Shown one piece after another: positions 9,005 to 17,566 of a stretch of DNA of 64,000 bases (position 1 is the stretch's first letter; each line of letters opens with the position of its first letter). Source of the stretch: an uncultured Prevotellaceae bacterium (GTDB taxonomy: Bacteria; Bacteroidota; Bacteroidia; Bacteroidales; Bacteroidaceae); contig CAMZAE010000003.1 in assembly GCA_947304115.1 (NCBI GenBank), forward strand, positions 1 to 64,000, in the 5' to 3' direction. The translations under genes were made by a program, and so were the position numbers. The notes beneath the pieces were generated by a model that did no database searches, had not been told where the DNA came from, and saw only the letters and a list, made by a program, of their open reading frames with translations.

Positions 9005-9397
9005 TTAAAATTCCCTTCGGATGCTTTCTGCTATCTGCTCGAACTCTTCGGGCGTGAGCTTGAGATGCGGATTGGTAAAGCGCATATCGGCCTCGCTTTG
9101 CATGGGGACGAGATGGATGTGGGCGTGGGGCACTTCAAGCCCAAGCACGCATTGCCCCACCTTGACGCACGGGATGGCCTTCTTTATTGCCTTTGCCACC
9201 TTCTTGGCAAAGACTTGAAGTCCTGCCAGCTCGTCGTCTTCAAGGTCGAAGATATAATCCACCTCACGCTTCGGAATCACAAGGGTATGCCCCTTCTGCA
9301 GGGGGCTGATGTCGAGGAAGGCATAGTAACGCTCGTCCTCGGCGATTTTGTAGCTCGGTATCTCGCCTGCCACAATACGGGAAAAGATGCTTGCCAT
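9005..9397 (-). CDS. HIT family protein (histidine triad hydrolase)
   Basis: A 130-residue HIT domain protein. The histidine triad VPHAHIHLVPM (about residues 88-98) fits HxHxHxx, and the upstream segments (IPSYKIAEDERYYAFLDISPLQKGHTLVIPKR) are typical of the Hint branch. These enzymes cleave nucleoside phosphoramidates or AMP-lysine; the physiological substrate is not known from the sequence. It is followed on the minus strand by an intergenic gap and then the GDSL gene, and preceded by greA, 53 bases upstream, with a 7-base-period repeat in between. Confidence 0.88.
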   Translation of the reverse strand: MASIFSRIVAGEIPSYKIAEDERYYAFLDISPLQKGHTLVIPKREVDYIFDLEDDELAGLQVFAKKVAKAIKKAIPCVKVGQCVLGLEVPHAHIHLVPMQSEADMRFTNPHLKLTPEEFEQIAESIRREF

Positions 9398-9401
9398 TTC
9401 T

Positions 9402-9436
9402 ATTTACAATTTGACAATTTACAATTTACGATTTGA
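9402..9436 (-). repeat. 7-base-period leader repeat, family E
   Basis: ATTTACA, ATTTGAC, AATTTAC, AATTTAC, GATTTGA on the plus strand, ending 4 bases before the HIT gene start. In the mRNA sense it reads AAATCGTAAATTGTAAATT, as in the leaders at 24013, 34108 and 56125. Confidence 0.8.
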
Positions 9437-9449
9437 CGAGTCGCGTCTT

Positions 9450-9917
9450 TTAGTCAAAGTTAATGCTCATCACTTCGAGTTGAATCGTTCCCTGAGGCAC
9501 ATTAATCTCGGCGATGTCGCCTACCTTCTTGCCGAGCAGCCCTTTGGCGATGGGTGTCTCCACGCTTATCTTGCCGCTGCGGAGGTCTGCCTCCGTAGCG
9601 CTGACAATCGTGTACTTCATCTTCATCTTGTTCTTCACATTGCGCAGTTCAACGGTGGAAAGGATTTGGACCGTACTGGTGTCGAGGTGGGTAGTGTCGA
9701 TAATTTTTGCCTCGATGATGGTTTTCTTGAGCATGGCAATCTCTGTTTCCAGCTTTCCTTGCCATTCCTTTGCAGCGTCATACTCGGCATTCTCCGAAAG
9801 GTCGCCCTTGTCGCGTGCCTCTGCGATGGCGGCACTTGCGGCGGGCCTGTCGATGCTTTCCATGTGCTGCAACTTTGCCACGAGCTCGTCGTAGCCTTTT
9901 TGTGTCATGTAAGCCAT
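9450..9917 (-). CDS. greA: Transcription elongation factor GreA
   Basis: A 155-residue GreA, normal length. The N-terminal coiled coil (about residues 5-75) contains the acidic tip region ARDKGDLSENAEYDAAKE, which enters the RNA polymerase secondary channel to trigger transcript cleavage. The C-terminal FKBP-like domain ends GTIQLEVMSINFD. A promoter -7 box lies about 160 bases upstream, and a hairpin with a T-run sits between it and the start, so expression may be attenuated. Confidence 0.95.
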   Translation of the reverse strand: MAYMTQKGYDELVAKLQHMESIDRPAASAAIAEARDKGDLSENAEYDAAKEWQGKLETEIAMLKKTIIEAKIIDTTHLDTSTVQILSTVELRNVKNKMKMKYTIVSATEADLRSGKISVETPIAKGLLGKKVGDIAEINVPQGTIQLEVMSINFD

Positions 9918-10009
9918 TTATATGAGTTTTTAGTTATACATTATATCTTTTTTCTGGTGGCACAGGACAGGGGGGCCTAAAGGCTGTTCCCCGTTCCTGC
10001 AAAACACGA

Positions 10010-10060
10010 AAAAAAAGAAGAATCCCGACCGCCTAAGTCGGAACCCTTGTCCTTCTTCCG
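10010..10060 (-). terminator. Hairpin with T-run in the greA leader (possible attenuator)
   Basis: On the minus strand an outer stem GAAGAA/TTCTTC encloses CCGAC/GTCGG, followed by eight T residues. It lies downstream of the -7 box at 10079-10086 and upstream of greA, so it would terminate greA transcripts early unless the fold is relieved. It could also act as the dprA terminator. The plus-strand side is T-rich as well. Confidence 0.6.
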
Positions 10061-10078
10061 TTTTATTTTTTACCGATG

Positions 10079-10086
10079 CAAAGGTA
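10079..10086 (-). promoter_or_regulatory. -7 promoter element TACCTTTG for greA
   Basis: TACCTTTG on the minus strand, between the end of dprA and greA. It implies a greA leader of about 150 bases. Confidence 0.55.
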
Positions 10087-10204
10087 GGACTATTTTCTCA
10101 AACAGCAAACTTTTTACATAAAAATTCACCGCCTTGCATGATTTTTTGTCCTTTCGGGTGTAAAGAATAACCTTTTCTTGCTCAAAACCTGTTTCTACGA
10201 TGCT

Positions 10205-11332
10205 TTATCGTCGTATTTTGTACTTGCCTCCGACAAGCATCTGCACTGCCCCTTTCATTTCAAGGGCAAAAAGGAGACTGCCAAGCTCGCCGACGGGGAT
10301 GTTCGTCTCGACGGCAAGGATGTTTATCTGCTTGCCTTCGTCTTTTGAAAGGGCCTGCAGGACAATACGCTCCTGCTCGGTGAAATCGGCAAAAAGCTCT
10401 TGCTGAATGCCCTCGGAGAGTTGTTTCTGATGTCGCACATCGTCGGTCCACCCCATTGCCAGGCAGAAGTCCTCTGCCCCTGTAAGCAGCGAGGCTACGT
10501 TGTTGCTTATTAGGCGATTGCATCCCGACGAACAGGTGTCGAAGATGCGGCCAGGGAAAGCCCAGACCTGACGGTCGTAGCTAAGGGCGATGTCTGCGGT
10601 GATGAGCGATCCGCCCCTCGCCGCACTCTCCACCACGATGACGCTGTCGGCCACGCCTGCCACGATACGGTTGCGCTGCACGAAGTTCCGCTTGTCAATC
10701 ATTGTGCCGGACATATACTCCGTCATCAAGCCGCCTTGTGCGACCATCTGCTTTGCCGTTTCACGATGATGGCGCGGATAAATCTGATCAAGGCCGTGAG
10801 CCAGCACGCCGACGGTATCGAGGTCTTCTTCCAAAGCCGCCCGATGACAATGCACATCCACGCCGTAGGCCAAACCGCTCACAATGAGCACATCGGGACA
10901 AAGGCGTTTCAGGTCGCGCACAAAAGAGCGGCAAAGGTCCTTGCCATAACCGGTTATCTGCCTTGTTCCGACCATGCTGACGATGTGCCGGGCATTGAGG
11001 TCTGCTGTGCCGCGATAATAAAGTATTATCGGTGCATCGGGACAGTCTTTCAGACGCTGCGGATAGCATTCGTCATTGATGCCAAGGCACTGCACCTTTC
11101 CCTTCTGGCAAAACGCAAGTTCCTCTTCGGCCCGTTTCAGGTGGCTGTCCATAGAGGCCAACGCCTCCAGCGTTTTCTGCGAAGCGGCAGGCAGGAGTTC
11201 CTTGAGCGACTTGCGGTTCTCATAGATAACGGAAGGCGCTCCCAGCTCTTCGACGAGCAAATGCAGGTTGGCGAGGCTCAACGAAGGCACTTGCGTCAGT
11301 GCCATCATGTATAAGGTTTCCTGGTCGGTCAT
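10205..11332 (-). CDS. dprA: DNA processing protein DprA
   Basis: A 375-residue DprA/Smf, which loads RecA on incoming single-stranded DNA. The Rossmann domain carries MVGTRQITGYG, VSGLAYGVD, LAHGLDQIYPRHH and FVQRNRIVAGVADSVIVVESAARGGSLITA, all family signatures, and a small C-terminal winged-helix-like domain follows. The frame is open 58 codons further upstream, but that part only mirrors the overlapping thioesterase gene. The ATG at 11332 overlaps the thioesterase stop as ATGA, giving the start MTDQETLYMMALTQV and probable translational coupling. Confidence 0.93.
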   Translation of the reverse strand: MTDQETLYMMALTQVPSLSLANLHLLVEELGAPSVIYENRKSLKELLPAASQKTLEALASMDSHLKRAEEELAFCQKGKVQCLGINDECYPQRLKDCPDAPIILYYRGTADLNARHIVSMVGTRQITGYGKDLCRSFVRDLKRLCPDVLIVSGLAYGVDVHCHRAALEEDLDTVGVLAHGLDQIYPRHHRETAKQMVAQGGLMTEYMSGTMIDKRNFVQRNRIVAGVADSVIVVESAARGGSLITADIALSYDRQVWAFPGRIFDTCSSGCNRLISNNVASLLTGAEDFCLAMGWTDDVRHQKQLSEGIQQELFADFTEQERIVLQALSKDEGKQINILAVETNIPVGELGSLLFALEMKGAVQMLVGGKYKIRR

Positions 11333-11736
11333 GTTTCCGAATAATAAGGAATCAGCTTCTCCTCCAGTTCCGGACAGCGGCTCAGCTTGCCGTCCACGAG
11401 ACAGACGGTATCGACCTTGCCTCGGGCTGCCAGTTTCATGTCGCTGAGGCGATAGATGTCTTGGCTGAAAACATAACGGACGCCTTCCTGCCTGATATTG
11501 AGACAAGAAAGGAATTCGTCGCGACTGCGTAGCGGCGATTTGTAGGCAATGCTGATACGCGCCACTACAGCATCTATGCCTCGGCTGTGCATGTCGGCAA
11601 AGCTGATGCCGGCCTGAAGCAGGAACTCATGGCGGGTGTGCTCCATATAGTGTTGGTAGTTGGCATTATTGACAATGCCTTCGAGGTCGCACTCATAGTC
11701 GCGCACCTTCATCTTCAGTTCATAAACGTATTTCAT
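11329..11736 (-). CDS. Acyl-CoA thioesterase, YbgC/4-hydroxybenzoyl-CoA type
   Basis: A 135-residue single hotdog-fold thioesterase. The family motif VRDYECDLEGIVNNANYQHYMEHTRHEFL is near the N-terminus and includes the catalytic Asp/Glu-type position before GIVNN. The start MKYVYELKMKVRDYE at 11736 is preferred. An ATG nine codons earlier (11763) is encoded by the tandem 22-base repeat just upstream and is not typical of the family. The gene overlaps dprA by 4 bases. The substrate, probably a cytoplasmic acyl-CoA, is not visible from the sequence. Confidence 0.85.
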   Translation of the reverse strand: MKYVYELKMKVRDYECDLEGIVNNANYQHYMEHTRHEFLLQAGISFADMHSRGIDAVVARISIAYKSPLRSRDEFLSCLNIRQEGVRYVFSQDIYRLSDMKLAARGKVDTVCLVDGKLSRCPELEEKLIPYYSET

Positions 11737-11750
11737 ATCCTTTTGTATTG

Positions 11751-11818
11751 ATTGCTTCTTCATGTATAATCCATTGCTTCTTCATGTATGAGCGATTGCT
11801 TATACATGTACAAGCAAT
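11751..11818. repeat. Three tandem 22-base imperfect palindromes (family C, locus 1)
   Basis: Units begin at 11751, 11773 and 11795, each with core ATTGCTTnTnCATGTA, and close with AT. The ideal dyad would be ATTGCTTGTACATGTACAAG followed by CAAT. They sit between DUF2851 and the thioesterase/dprA pair and are found again as three units at 35888. Confidence 0.85.
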
Positions 11819-11837
11819 GATTTCCGCTTGTTTTCTT

Positions 11838-13055
11838 TCATCTGTTGGTCTTTAGGTATTCGTATCCGAAACGGCAGCGGAGGCAATCCGTGCGGTCACA
11901 GTATTGGCGTTTAAGCTGGATGAGTGCCTGACTGTCGGCAGCCGTCCCGACCTTCAGTCCACATGCCTGCCACTGACGCAGGATGTAGTTGTTTTCGGCA
12001 GGCAACTCCTCAAGAAGCCGGATGGCTCGCTGGCAGATGTCCTCATTGCAGATGTGCCGGCCGTAGGCAAAGAGCAGGGGCACCACCGTATTGATGATGA
12101 GCAGGCGGCGGCTTGCTGCGGTCATCCCCGTCACCGTCAGGCATCGGTGCAGTTCCTCTACACTTTCCGCCTCCAGCAGCTTGCTCATCTGCGCCTGACC
12201 GCTGTGATAGAGTTCAGCTATCTGCAGGATGCGTCTCGACGGGAAGTTCTGGGGACGGGTACGGAGGAAACGCCAGTCGGAGCGTTGCATAGGCTCTCCC
12301 AGACCGAACTTGTGTCTGAGGAACTCTAACTCCTGCTTGAGCGGGAGGTCTTGGCCTACGATGTCGGCTTCGACATCGTCGATGAGTCCCGCCATTCCGA
12401 GGAAGAGCGTCTGTATCTGGAAGAGGCTGTCACGATGCTTGCCTGCCGCTGAGAGCGGAATCCGCATGGCCCATCGCTCGAAGGCGTCACCGTTGAGACC
12501 GAAGCCGAAGCTGCGGCTCAGCGTCACAAACGTAGCGCGTTCCCAGTCGCCGCCCGTCCTCGCCGCCCTCGCCGCCAGCATCTCAGACCGCTCCTTCAGC
12601 CGTTCCACCAGCAAGGCATCCATCCACTGATGCACTTTCATTACAGGAATAGAGGGAATGATGCGGTGGCAGCGCGGATAGTCCTCCGTTTTGCAAAGTT
12701 CTTCGTAACGCATGCGGATGCCTTCCGGGATGTCAAGCCGCACCTGGGGCAACACCTTTCCGTCCTGCGTCCTGACCTCGCCGTCTATCTCTCCCACGAC
12801 GTGCAGGATGACGCTGTTGTAGGCGGCATCGGTGTCGTGACCATGCCTGTACCAGTCCGACGAGCGCAAATGCACTTCCACATTGCCTGCCCAAAGTGTC
12901 CCACCCAACCGTATCTTGGCATTGAAAAAGTCAGGGCCTTGGTCGTGATTATGCAATCCCGAGTCGATGACTTCAAGCTCCTGCCCATCCTCCGCAGTAA
13001 GCGGTTTCAAGGGCAACATCTTGTGCTTCCAGACATAGTGCAGCAGGCTTTCCAT
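11838..13055 (-). CDS. DUF2851 family protein
   Basis: A 405-residue protein of DUF2851, a family typical of Bacteroidota with no known function. Conserved features are visible: the start MESLLHYVWKHKML, the segment GLHNHDQGPDFFNAKI (about residues 33-48), GNVEVHLRSSDWYRHGH, and NSVILHVV. Histidine and aspartate clusters in the N-terminal part look like a nuclease-type or metal-binding site, but this is inference. The C-terminus holds a cysteine cluster CDRTDCLRC followed by RFGYEYLK, which may bind zinc. It stands divergent from dapB, with facing -7 boxes between them. Confidence 0.85.
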   Translation of the reverse strand: MESLLHYVWKHKMLPLKPLTAEDGQELEVIDSGLHNHDQGPDFFNAKIRLGGTLWAGNVEVHLRSSDWYRHGHDTDAAYNSVILHVVGEIDGEVRTQDGKVLPQVRLDIPEGIRMRYEELCKTEDYPRCHRIIPSIPVMKVHQWMDALLVERLKERSEMLAARAARTGGDWERATFVTLSRSFGFGLNGDAFERWAMRIPLSAAGKHRDSLFQIQTLFLGMAGLIDDVEADIVGQDLPLKQELEFLRHKFGLGEPMQRSDWRFLRTRPQNFPSRRILQIAELYHSGQAQMSKLLEAESVEELHRCLTVTGMTAASRRLLIINTVVPLLFAYGRHICNEDICQRAIRLLEELPAENNYILRQWQACGLKVGTAADSQALIQLKRQYCDRTDCLRCRFGYEYLKTNR

Positions 13056-13089
13056 CCTTATTTTGGCTCCGTTAACTTATTTTGTGAAA

Positions 13090-13097
13090 CAAAAGTA
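13090..13097 (-). promoter_or_regulatory. -7 promoter element TACTTTTG for DUF2851
   Basis: Minus-strand TACTTTTG lies 35 bases before the DUF2851 start. It faces the dapB -7 box 22 bases away, so the two promoters overlap. Confidence 0.45.
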
Positions 13098-13119
13098 CAC
13101 AAAATCGCCCGAAAAGCAT

Positions 13120-13127
13120 TACTTTTG
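13120..13127 (+). promoter_or_regulatory. -7 promoter element TACTTTTG for dapB
   Basis: TACTTTTG fits TAnnTTTG, 22 bases before the dapB ATG. Confidence 0.5.
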
Positions 13128-13149
13128 CACGAGAAATATCAGATAACGT

Positions 13150-13866
13150 ATGAAAATAGCACTCATAGGGTACGGCAAGATGGGCCGTATGATAGAGGAA
13201 ATCGCCCTTTCGCGAGGACATGAGATAGTCAGCGTCATAGACATCGACAATCAAGAGGAGTTCGACAGCCCCGCTTTTGCCAGCGCCGATGTCGCCATCG
13301 AGTTCACCACGCCCTGGACGGCCTACGACAATTACCTCAAGGCTTGGAAAGCCGGTGTCAAGGTCGTTAGCGGCAGTACGGGATGGATGAAGGAGCATGA
13401 GGCGGAAGTGCGCAAGGCTTGTGAGGCTGAAGGCAAGACACTCTTCTGGGCCAGCAACTTCAGTGTGGGTGTCGCCATCTTCAGTGCAGTCAACACCTAT
13501 CTTGCAAAAATCATGAACCGCTTTGACCAGTACGATGTGAACCTGGTGGAAACGCACCACGTCCACAAGCTGGATGCCCCGTCAGGCACAGCCATTACGC
13601 TGGCGGAACAGATTGTAGAGAACCTCGACCGCAAGGTGCGCTGGGGCCTTCACGAGACAAAGCCTGAAGTGCTGCGTATCGACGACATCCGGCAGAAAGA
13701 GGTGCCCGGCATTCACACCATCACATACGACTCTCCGGAGGACATGATAGCCATCACCCACGATGCCCACAACCGCCGCGGCTTCGCGATGGGAGCCGTC
13801 CTCGCCGCCGAATACACCGCAAAGCATTCCGGCTTGCTCACAATGAAAGACTTGTTTAAATTCTAA
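13150..13866 (+). CDS. dapB: 4-hydroxy-tetrahydrodipicolinate reductase
   Basis: A 238-residue DapB reducing HTPA to tetrahydrodipicolinate in the lysine/diaminopimelate pathway. The nucleotide-binding motif is GYGKMGRMIEE (residues 8-18), a STGWMKEHE segment sits where homologs have a GTTG motif, and the catalytic region is ETHHVHKLDAPSGTA with the conserved His pair and Lys. It is somewhat shorter than the E. coli enzyme (about 270), as is common in Bacteroidota. The product feeds peptidoglycan. It is followed after 5 bases by lepB and probably shares a transcript with the following plus-strand genes. Confidence 0.95.
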   Translation: MKIALIGYGKMGRMIEEIALSRGHEIVSVIDIDNQEEFDSPAFASADVAIEFTTPWTAYDNYLKAWKAGVKVVSGSTGWMKEHEAEVRKACEAEGKTLFWASNFSVGVAIFSAVNTYLAKIMNRFDQYDVNLVETHHVHKLDAPSGTAITLAEQIVENLDRKVRWGLHETKPEVLRIDDIRQKEVPGIHTITYDSPEDMIAITHDAHNRRGFAMGAVLAAEYTAKHSGLLTMKDLFKF

Positions 13867-13871
13867 ACCAT

Positions 13872-15323
13872 ATGACCAAAAAGAAAACATACAAAGCAAC
13901 GGCAAAGGATTGGATCAAGGCGATTATCGCCATTGCCCTCTACATCGCCTTCCTCTACTGGGTGGACGCCTGGTGGGGAGTCATCGTCATTCCCTTTATC
14001 TTCGACGCCTACGTCACGCGCCGCATTCCCTGGACATGGTGGAAGGATGCAGAAAACCCTGTCGTCCGCGTCGTGATGAGTTGGGTGGACGCCATTGTCT
14101 TTGCCCTTGTCGCAGTCTATTTCGTCAATATCTACTTCTTCCAAAACTATACCATTCCATCGAGTTCTCTCGAGAAAAGCCTGCTGGTGGGCGACTATCT
14201 GCTGGTGAGCAAGATGAGCTATGGCCCCCGCGTGCCGCAGACGCCCTTGCACATGCCCCTGTGCCAGCACACGCTACCCTTCGGCGGCAAGAGCTACATA
14301 GAATGGCCGCAGTGGGAGTACAAGCGCGTGACACCAAAGCCTGTCACACTCAACGACATCGTGGTATTCAACTATCCCGCAGGCGATACCATCGTCAGCA
14401 ACCCAAAATACCAGACCGAATACTATGCCCTCTGCTATGGCATCGGCTCACAGCTCTATCAGCAGCAGACAGGTAGGGTGCCGCAGCCGGAGGACATGAC
14501 AACCGCAGAGCAGCGCCAATACTACAGCACCGTCTATGAACTTGGACGGCAGTATGTCCGCCTCGCTCCGCAAGATTTCGGCGAAGTGGGTTGGCGGCCT
14601 GTTGACCGTCGCGAGAACTACGTGAAGCGTTGCATTGGCCTGCCCGGACAGACACTTGAGATTTGCGACGGCATCGTATATCTCGACGGCAAAGAGAACC
14701 CTGCGCCCAAGAACGTGCAGTTCAATTACCATGTGGAAATGAACTCGAGCTACTTGCCTGAAGCCCTCGTCTATGAACTCGGCTTGAGCATGAAGGACGT
14801 TCAGGACATGTATCAGACGGGCTGTATCCCCCTGACACGGCAGGCAAAGGAAGCTCTGGAACAGCACACGGAATACGTCGCAAGCGTAACGCCCATCGTC
14901 AACAACGACACAGAGAGCCTCTATCCGCAGAATGCCTATACGGGCTGGACATGCGACAACTATGGCCCTATCTGGATACCGAAAAAAGGCGGAAGCATAG
15001 GGCTTACTCCAGAGAACATTGCCATCTACGAGCGTCCTATCCGTGTCTATGAAGGCAACGACCTGAAGATAACAAGCGAAGGCGACATCATCATCAACGG
15101 ACAGAAGGCAACAGAATACACCTTCAAGATGGACTACTACTGGATGCAGGGCGACAACCGCCATTGCTCTGCCGACTCGCGCTACTGGGGCTTCGTGCCA
15201 GAAGACCATATCGTGGGCAAACCCATCTTCATCTGGCTCAGCACTGACGTTGACCGTCCTTGGCTGAGCGGACACCACATCCGGTGGAACCGCCTCTTCT
15301 CGCTCGTCGATAACATAAAATAA
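13872..15323 (+). CDS. lepB: Signal peptidase I
   Basis: A 483-residue type I signal peptidase, long as usual in Bacteroidota. Two hydrophobic segments at about residues 15-45 and 72-92 anchor it in the inner membrane. The catalytic serine is Ser99 in IPSSSLEKS, with Leu in place of the usual Met after it. The general-base lysine is Lys252 in YVKRCIGLPGQ. The last signature is GDNRHCSADSRYWGFVPEDH near the C-terminus. A long insert separates the Ser and Lys boxes. It removes signal peptides from the many exported proteins encoded nearby. The stop TAA is directly followed by the ATG of the next gene. Confidence 0.95.
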   Translation: MTKKKTYKATAKDWIKAIIAIALYIAFLYWVDAWWGVIVIPFIFDAYVTRRIPWTWWKDAENPVVRVVMSWVDAIVFALVAVYFVNIYFFQNYTIPSSSLEKSLLVGDYLLVSKMSYGPRVPQTPLHMPLCQHTLPFGGKSYIEWPQWEYKRVTPKPVTLNDIVVFNYPAGDTIVSNPKYQTEYYALCYGIGSQLYQQQTGRVPQPEDMTTAEQRQYYSTVYELGRQYVRLAPQDFGEVGWRPVDRRENYVKRCIGLPGQTLEICDGIVYLDGKENPAPKNVQFNYHVEMNSSYLPEALVYELGLSMKDVQDMYQTGCIPLTRQAKEALEQHTEYVASVTPIVNNDTESLYPQNAYTGWTCDNYGPIWIPKKGGSIGLTPENIAIYERPIRVYEGNDLKITSEGDIIINGQKATEYTFKMDYYWMQGDNRHCSADSRYWGFVPEDHIVGKPIFIWLSTDVDRPWLSGHHIRWNRLFSLVDNIK

Positions 15324-15926
15324 ATGGCAGCCACTATCCTGCCTTGTTGTTACCTCGCACCTGTCTCGCACTATAGCGCCTACTATCGTGCCGACGAGGT
15401 GCGCCTTGAGGTCTGCGACCACTTCACGAAACAAACGCTTCGTAACCGCTGTTACATAGACAGCCCTAATGGGGCACTCGCCCTCACCATTCCTGTCGTC
15501 AAGACAGAGGGCAAGACGCTGATGCGCGACATCCGCATCAGCGACCACGGCAACTGGCGGCACCAGCATTGGACAGCCCTCGAAAGCAGCTACAACCAAT
15601 CGCCCTTCTTTGAATACTATGCCGACGACTTCGCCCCTTTCTATGAGAAGAAGTGGACGTTCCTTGCTGACTTCAACGAGGAACTAATGGCTTGGGTTGC
15701 CTCTTTGCTTGACATCCAGAAACCTGTAAGAAGGACAGCAACGTACAGCCCCCTCCCCAATACCCCCTCTAACTCCCTCCCCTTAAAGGAGGGTTGGGGA
15801 GAGTTTGGAGGTTGGGGAAGGTCTGTTTATTACCAGGTCTTTGCCTCGCGGCACGGCTTCCTGCCTGACCTCAGCATTGTGGATTTGCTCTTTAACGAAG
15901 GACCGGAGGGCGTGCTATGGCTGTAA
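15324..15926 (+). CDS. WbqC-like family protein
   Basis: A 200-residue protein of the WbqC-like family, often found near O-antigen or glycan genes and of unknown catalytic role. Typical parts are LPCCYLAPVSHYSAYYRADEVRLE at the N-terminus, RNRCYID...LTIPV, HWTALESSYNQSPFFEYYADDF and the final FLPDLSIVDLLFNEGPE. A 26-residue stretch near residues 142-167 (TYSPLPNTPSNSLPLKEGWG...) is encoded by a family B palindrome and interrupts the conserved C-terminal part. The gene starts immediately after the lepB stop and overlaps the following gene by 10 bases. Confidence 0.82.
   Translation: MAATILPCCYLAPVSHYSAYYRADEVRLEVCDHFTKQTLRNRCYIDSPNGALALTIPVVKTEGKTLMRDIRISDHGNWRHQHWTALESSYNQSPFFEYYADDFAPFYEKKWTFLADFNEELMAWVASLLDIQKPVRRTATYSPLPNTPSNSLPLKEGWGEFGGWGRSVYYQVFASRHGFLPDLSIVDLLFNEGPEGVLWL
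15747..15824 (+). repeat. Family B palindromic repeat inside the WbqC-like gene
   Basis: AGCCCCCTCCCC ... CTCCCTCCCC-TTAAAGG-AGGG...GGTTGGGGAAGG forms nested inverted repeats. It is translated in frame as SPLPNTPSNSLPLKEGWGEFGG. Confidence 0.8.
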
Positions 15927-17566
15927 CGTTACATCCCCTCCCCTCTTGTGTTCAGGCAGTTCAGCCGCCAGAAATGTTCACCTACCCCTTCTGCTACGAA
16001 CCTCATTCGCTTTGCATCGCCGCAGCAAACGAGGTTCACAGTTACCTTGACCAACATCCCGAATGGCACGATGAACTGCAACGCGGCAAGATGTTTGGGG
16101 TGCTGATAGTGGAGGGGGCTTTCCTCGCCGCCTTCTCCGGCACGCTCGACGGCAAGACGCAGCACCCATACTTCGTGCCGCCTGTCTTCGACCTCATGGC
16201 TCCCGGCTGCTACTTTCAAGAGGAAGAAGCTGCAATCAGCGCCATCAACCGAAGGATAGCGGCATTGCAGGCTTCCCTCCGCCCAAGTCCGCTCCGCAAG
16301 GAGATGGAAGAGGAGCTTGCTTCTTATAAGGAACAAATGCGGCAACATAAAGCCGAGCGGGATTTCCTGCGACAAAACTCCTCCTTGGAGGAGGATGCAA
16401 AGGGGCAGCTCATTCGCCAGAGTCAGCACGAGAAAGCAGAGTATCGTCGTCTGAAACAGGCTTGGGAACAACGCATCTTTGTCGCCGAAAAACCTCTTCG
16501 GGAATGCCAGCAACTGATAGAGCAGCTTCAAAAGGAACGACACGAGCGCAGTATTGCCCTGCAGCAATGGCTATTCCGCCAGTTCGTCTTCCTCAATGCC
16601 TTGGGCGAGGAGAAAGCTTTGCCCGAACTCTTTGCCCCTGCCACGCCTCCTTCCGGTGCTGGCGAGTGTTGTGCGCCGAAGCTCCTACAAGCGGCTTATA
16701 GGGAAGGCTTGCAACCCCTCTGTATGGCAGAGTTCTGGGTAGGCAACTCGCCTGCCAACGAAATTAGACACGACGGGCACTTCTATCCTGCCTGCAACAG
16801 CAAATGCCGTCCTATCCTCCGCCACATGCTCAAGGGGCTTAACGTCGAACCCAACCCCTTGCTTCATGCCCCTTGCCCCCAGCCCCTTGCTCCACACATT
16901 ATATATAATAATGAGGATATGGCTGTCGTCAGCAAGCCCGCAGGACTGCTTTCCGTGCCCGGCAAGGACGACCAGCCCAGCGTACAGGAAGCTACGAGGC
17001 AGATGTTTCCGCAGGCCACAGGGCCGCTCATCGTGCACCGCCTCGACATGGACACCAGCGGATTGATGCTCATTGCATTGACCGAAGAGAAATACCACGA
17101 GTTGCAGCGACTCTTTCTCGAAAGGCGCATCCACAAAGTATATCATGCCTTGCTGGAGCATGAGATGCCTGTCGGACAAGAAGGTGACATCAGCCTGCCC
17201 TTGCGCCCCGACTTCGACGACCGTCCTCGCCAGATGGTTGACAAGAAGCACGGAAAGGCTGCGCAGACACATTACCGCGTGCTTGAGAACAGAGACGGCC
17301 ATGCCTTGCTGGAGTTGCGACCAATAACAGGCCGCACCCATCAACTTCGCGTCCACTGCGCCCATCCCCTTGGCCTTAACAATCCCATTGTCGGCGACCG
17401 CCTCTATGGGAAGCCTGCCGAAAGGCTCATGCTCCACGCTTACAGCATCACAATAGAGACAAAGCCCCCCTCCATCTCCCCCAAGGGGGAGGGCCAAAAC
17501 CAGGAAATCTCTCCTCGGGGAGATTTAGAGGGGGCCAAATTTGAAGACTATGAAGATATCCCTTGA
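15917..17566 (+). CDS. RluA-family pseudouridine synthase with long N-terminal extension
   Basis: A 549-residue protein. Residues about 318-520 are a complete RluA/RluD-type catalytic domain: VVSKPAGLLSVPG, the active-site motif HRLDMDTSGL with catalytic Asp377, ELRPITGRTHQLRVHCAH and IVGDRLYG. No S4 domain is seen. Residues 1-310 form an extension with a charged coiled coil (about 110-215) and PACNSKCRPILRHMLKG. Similar long RluA proteins occur in other Bacteroidales, so the extension is not unique. Half of a family A repeat encodes NPLLHAPCPQPLAPH just before the catalytic domain, and a family B repeat encodes the last 30 residues. The target RNA site cannot be read from the sequence. Confidence 0.87.
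   Translation: MAVTLHPLPSCVQAVQPPEMFTYPFCYEPHSLCIAAANEVHSYLDQHPEWHDELQRGKMFGVLIVEGAFLAAFSGTLDGKTQHPYFVPPVFDLMAPGCYFQEEEAAISAINRRIAALQASLRPSPLRKEMEEELASYKEQMRQHKAERDFLRQNSSLEEDAKGQLIRQSQHEKAEYRRLKQAWEQRIFVAEKPLRECQQLIEQLQKERHERSIALQQWLFRQFVFLNALGEEKALPELFAPATPPSGAGECCAPKLLQAAYREGLQPLCMAEFWVGNSPANEIRHDGHFYPACNSKCRPILRHMLKGLNVEPNPLLHAPCPQPLAPHIIYNNEDMAVVSKPAGLLSVPGKDDQPSVQEATRQMFPQATGPLIVHRLDMDTSGLMLIALTEEKYHELQRLFLERRIHKVYHALLEHEMPVGQEGDISLPLRPDFDDRPRQMVDKKHGKAAQTHYRVLENRDGHALLELRPITGRTHQLRVHCAHPLGLNNPIVGDRLYGKPAERLMLHAYSITIETKPPSISPKGEGQNQEISPRGDLEGAKFEDYEDIP
16855..16894 (+). repeat. Half copy of family A inside the pseudouridine synthase gene
   Basis: Only the CCCCTTGC/CCCCTTGCTCC arm is present. 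It is translated as NPLLHAPCPQPLAPH at the joint between the extension and the catalytic domain. Confidence 0.65.
17464..17536 (+). repeat. Family B palindromic repeat at the end of the pseudouridine synthase gene
   Basis: Two nested hairpins: CTCCCCC-AA-GGGGGAG and AATCTCTCC/GGGGAGATT, flanked by GCCCCCCT and AGGGGGCC. It encodes KPPSISPKGEGQNQEISPRGDLEG. Confidence 0.8.

Noticed and set aside
11333..11506. A 58-codon N-terminal extension of DprA
   Set aside because: It only mirrors the overlapping thioesterase gene in another frame; the ATGA overlap at 11329-11332 gives the proper start.
14448..15599. A 383-codon minus-strand frame opposite lepB
   Set aside because: lepB has all catalytic boxes on the plus strand; the reverse frame has no recognisable feature.
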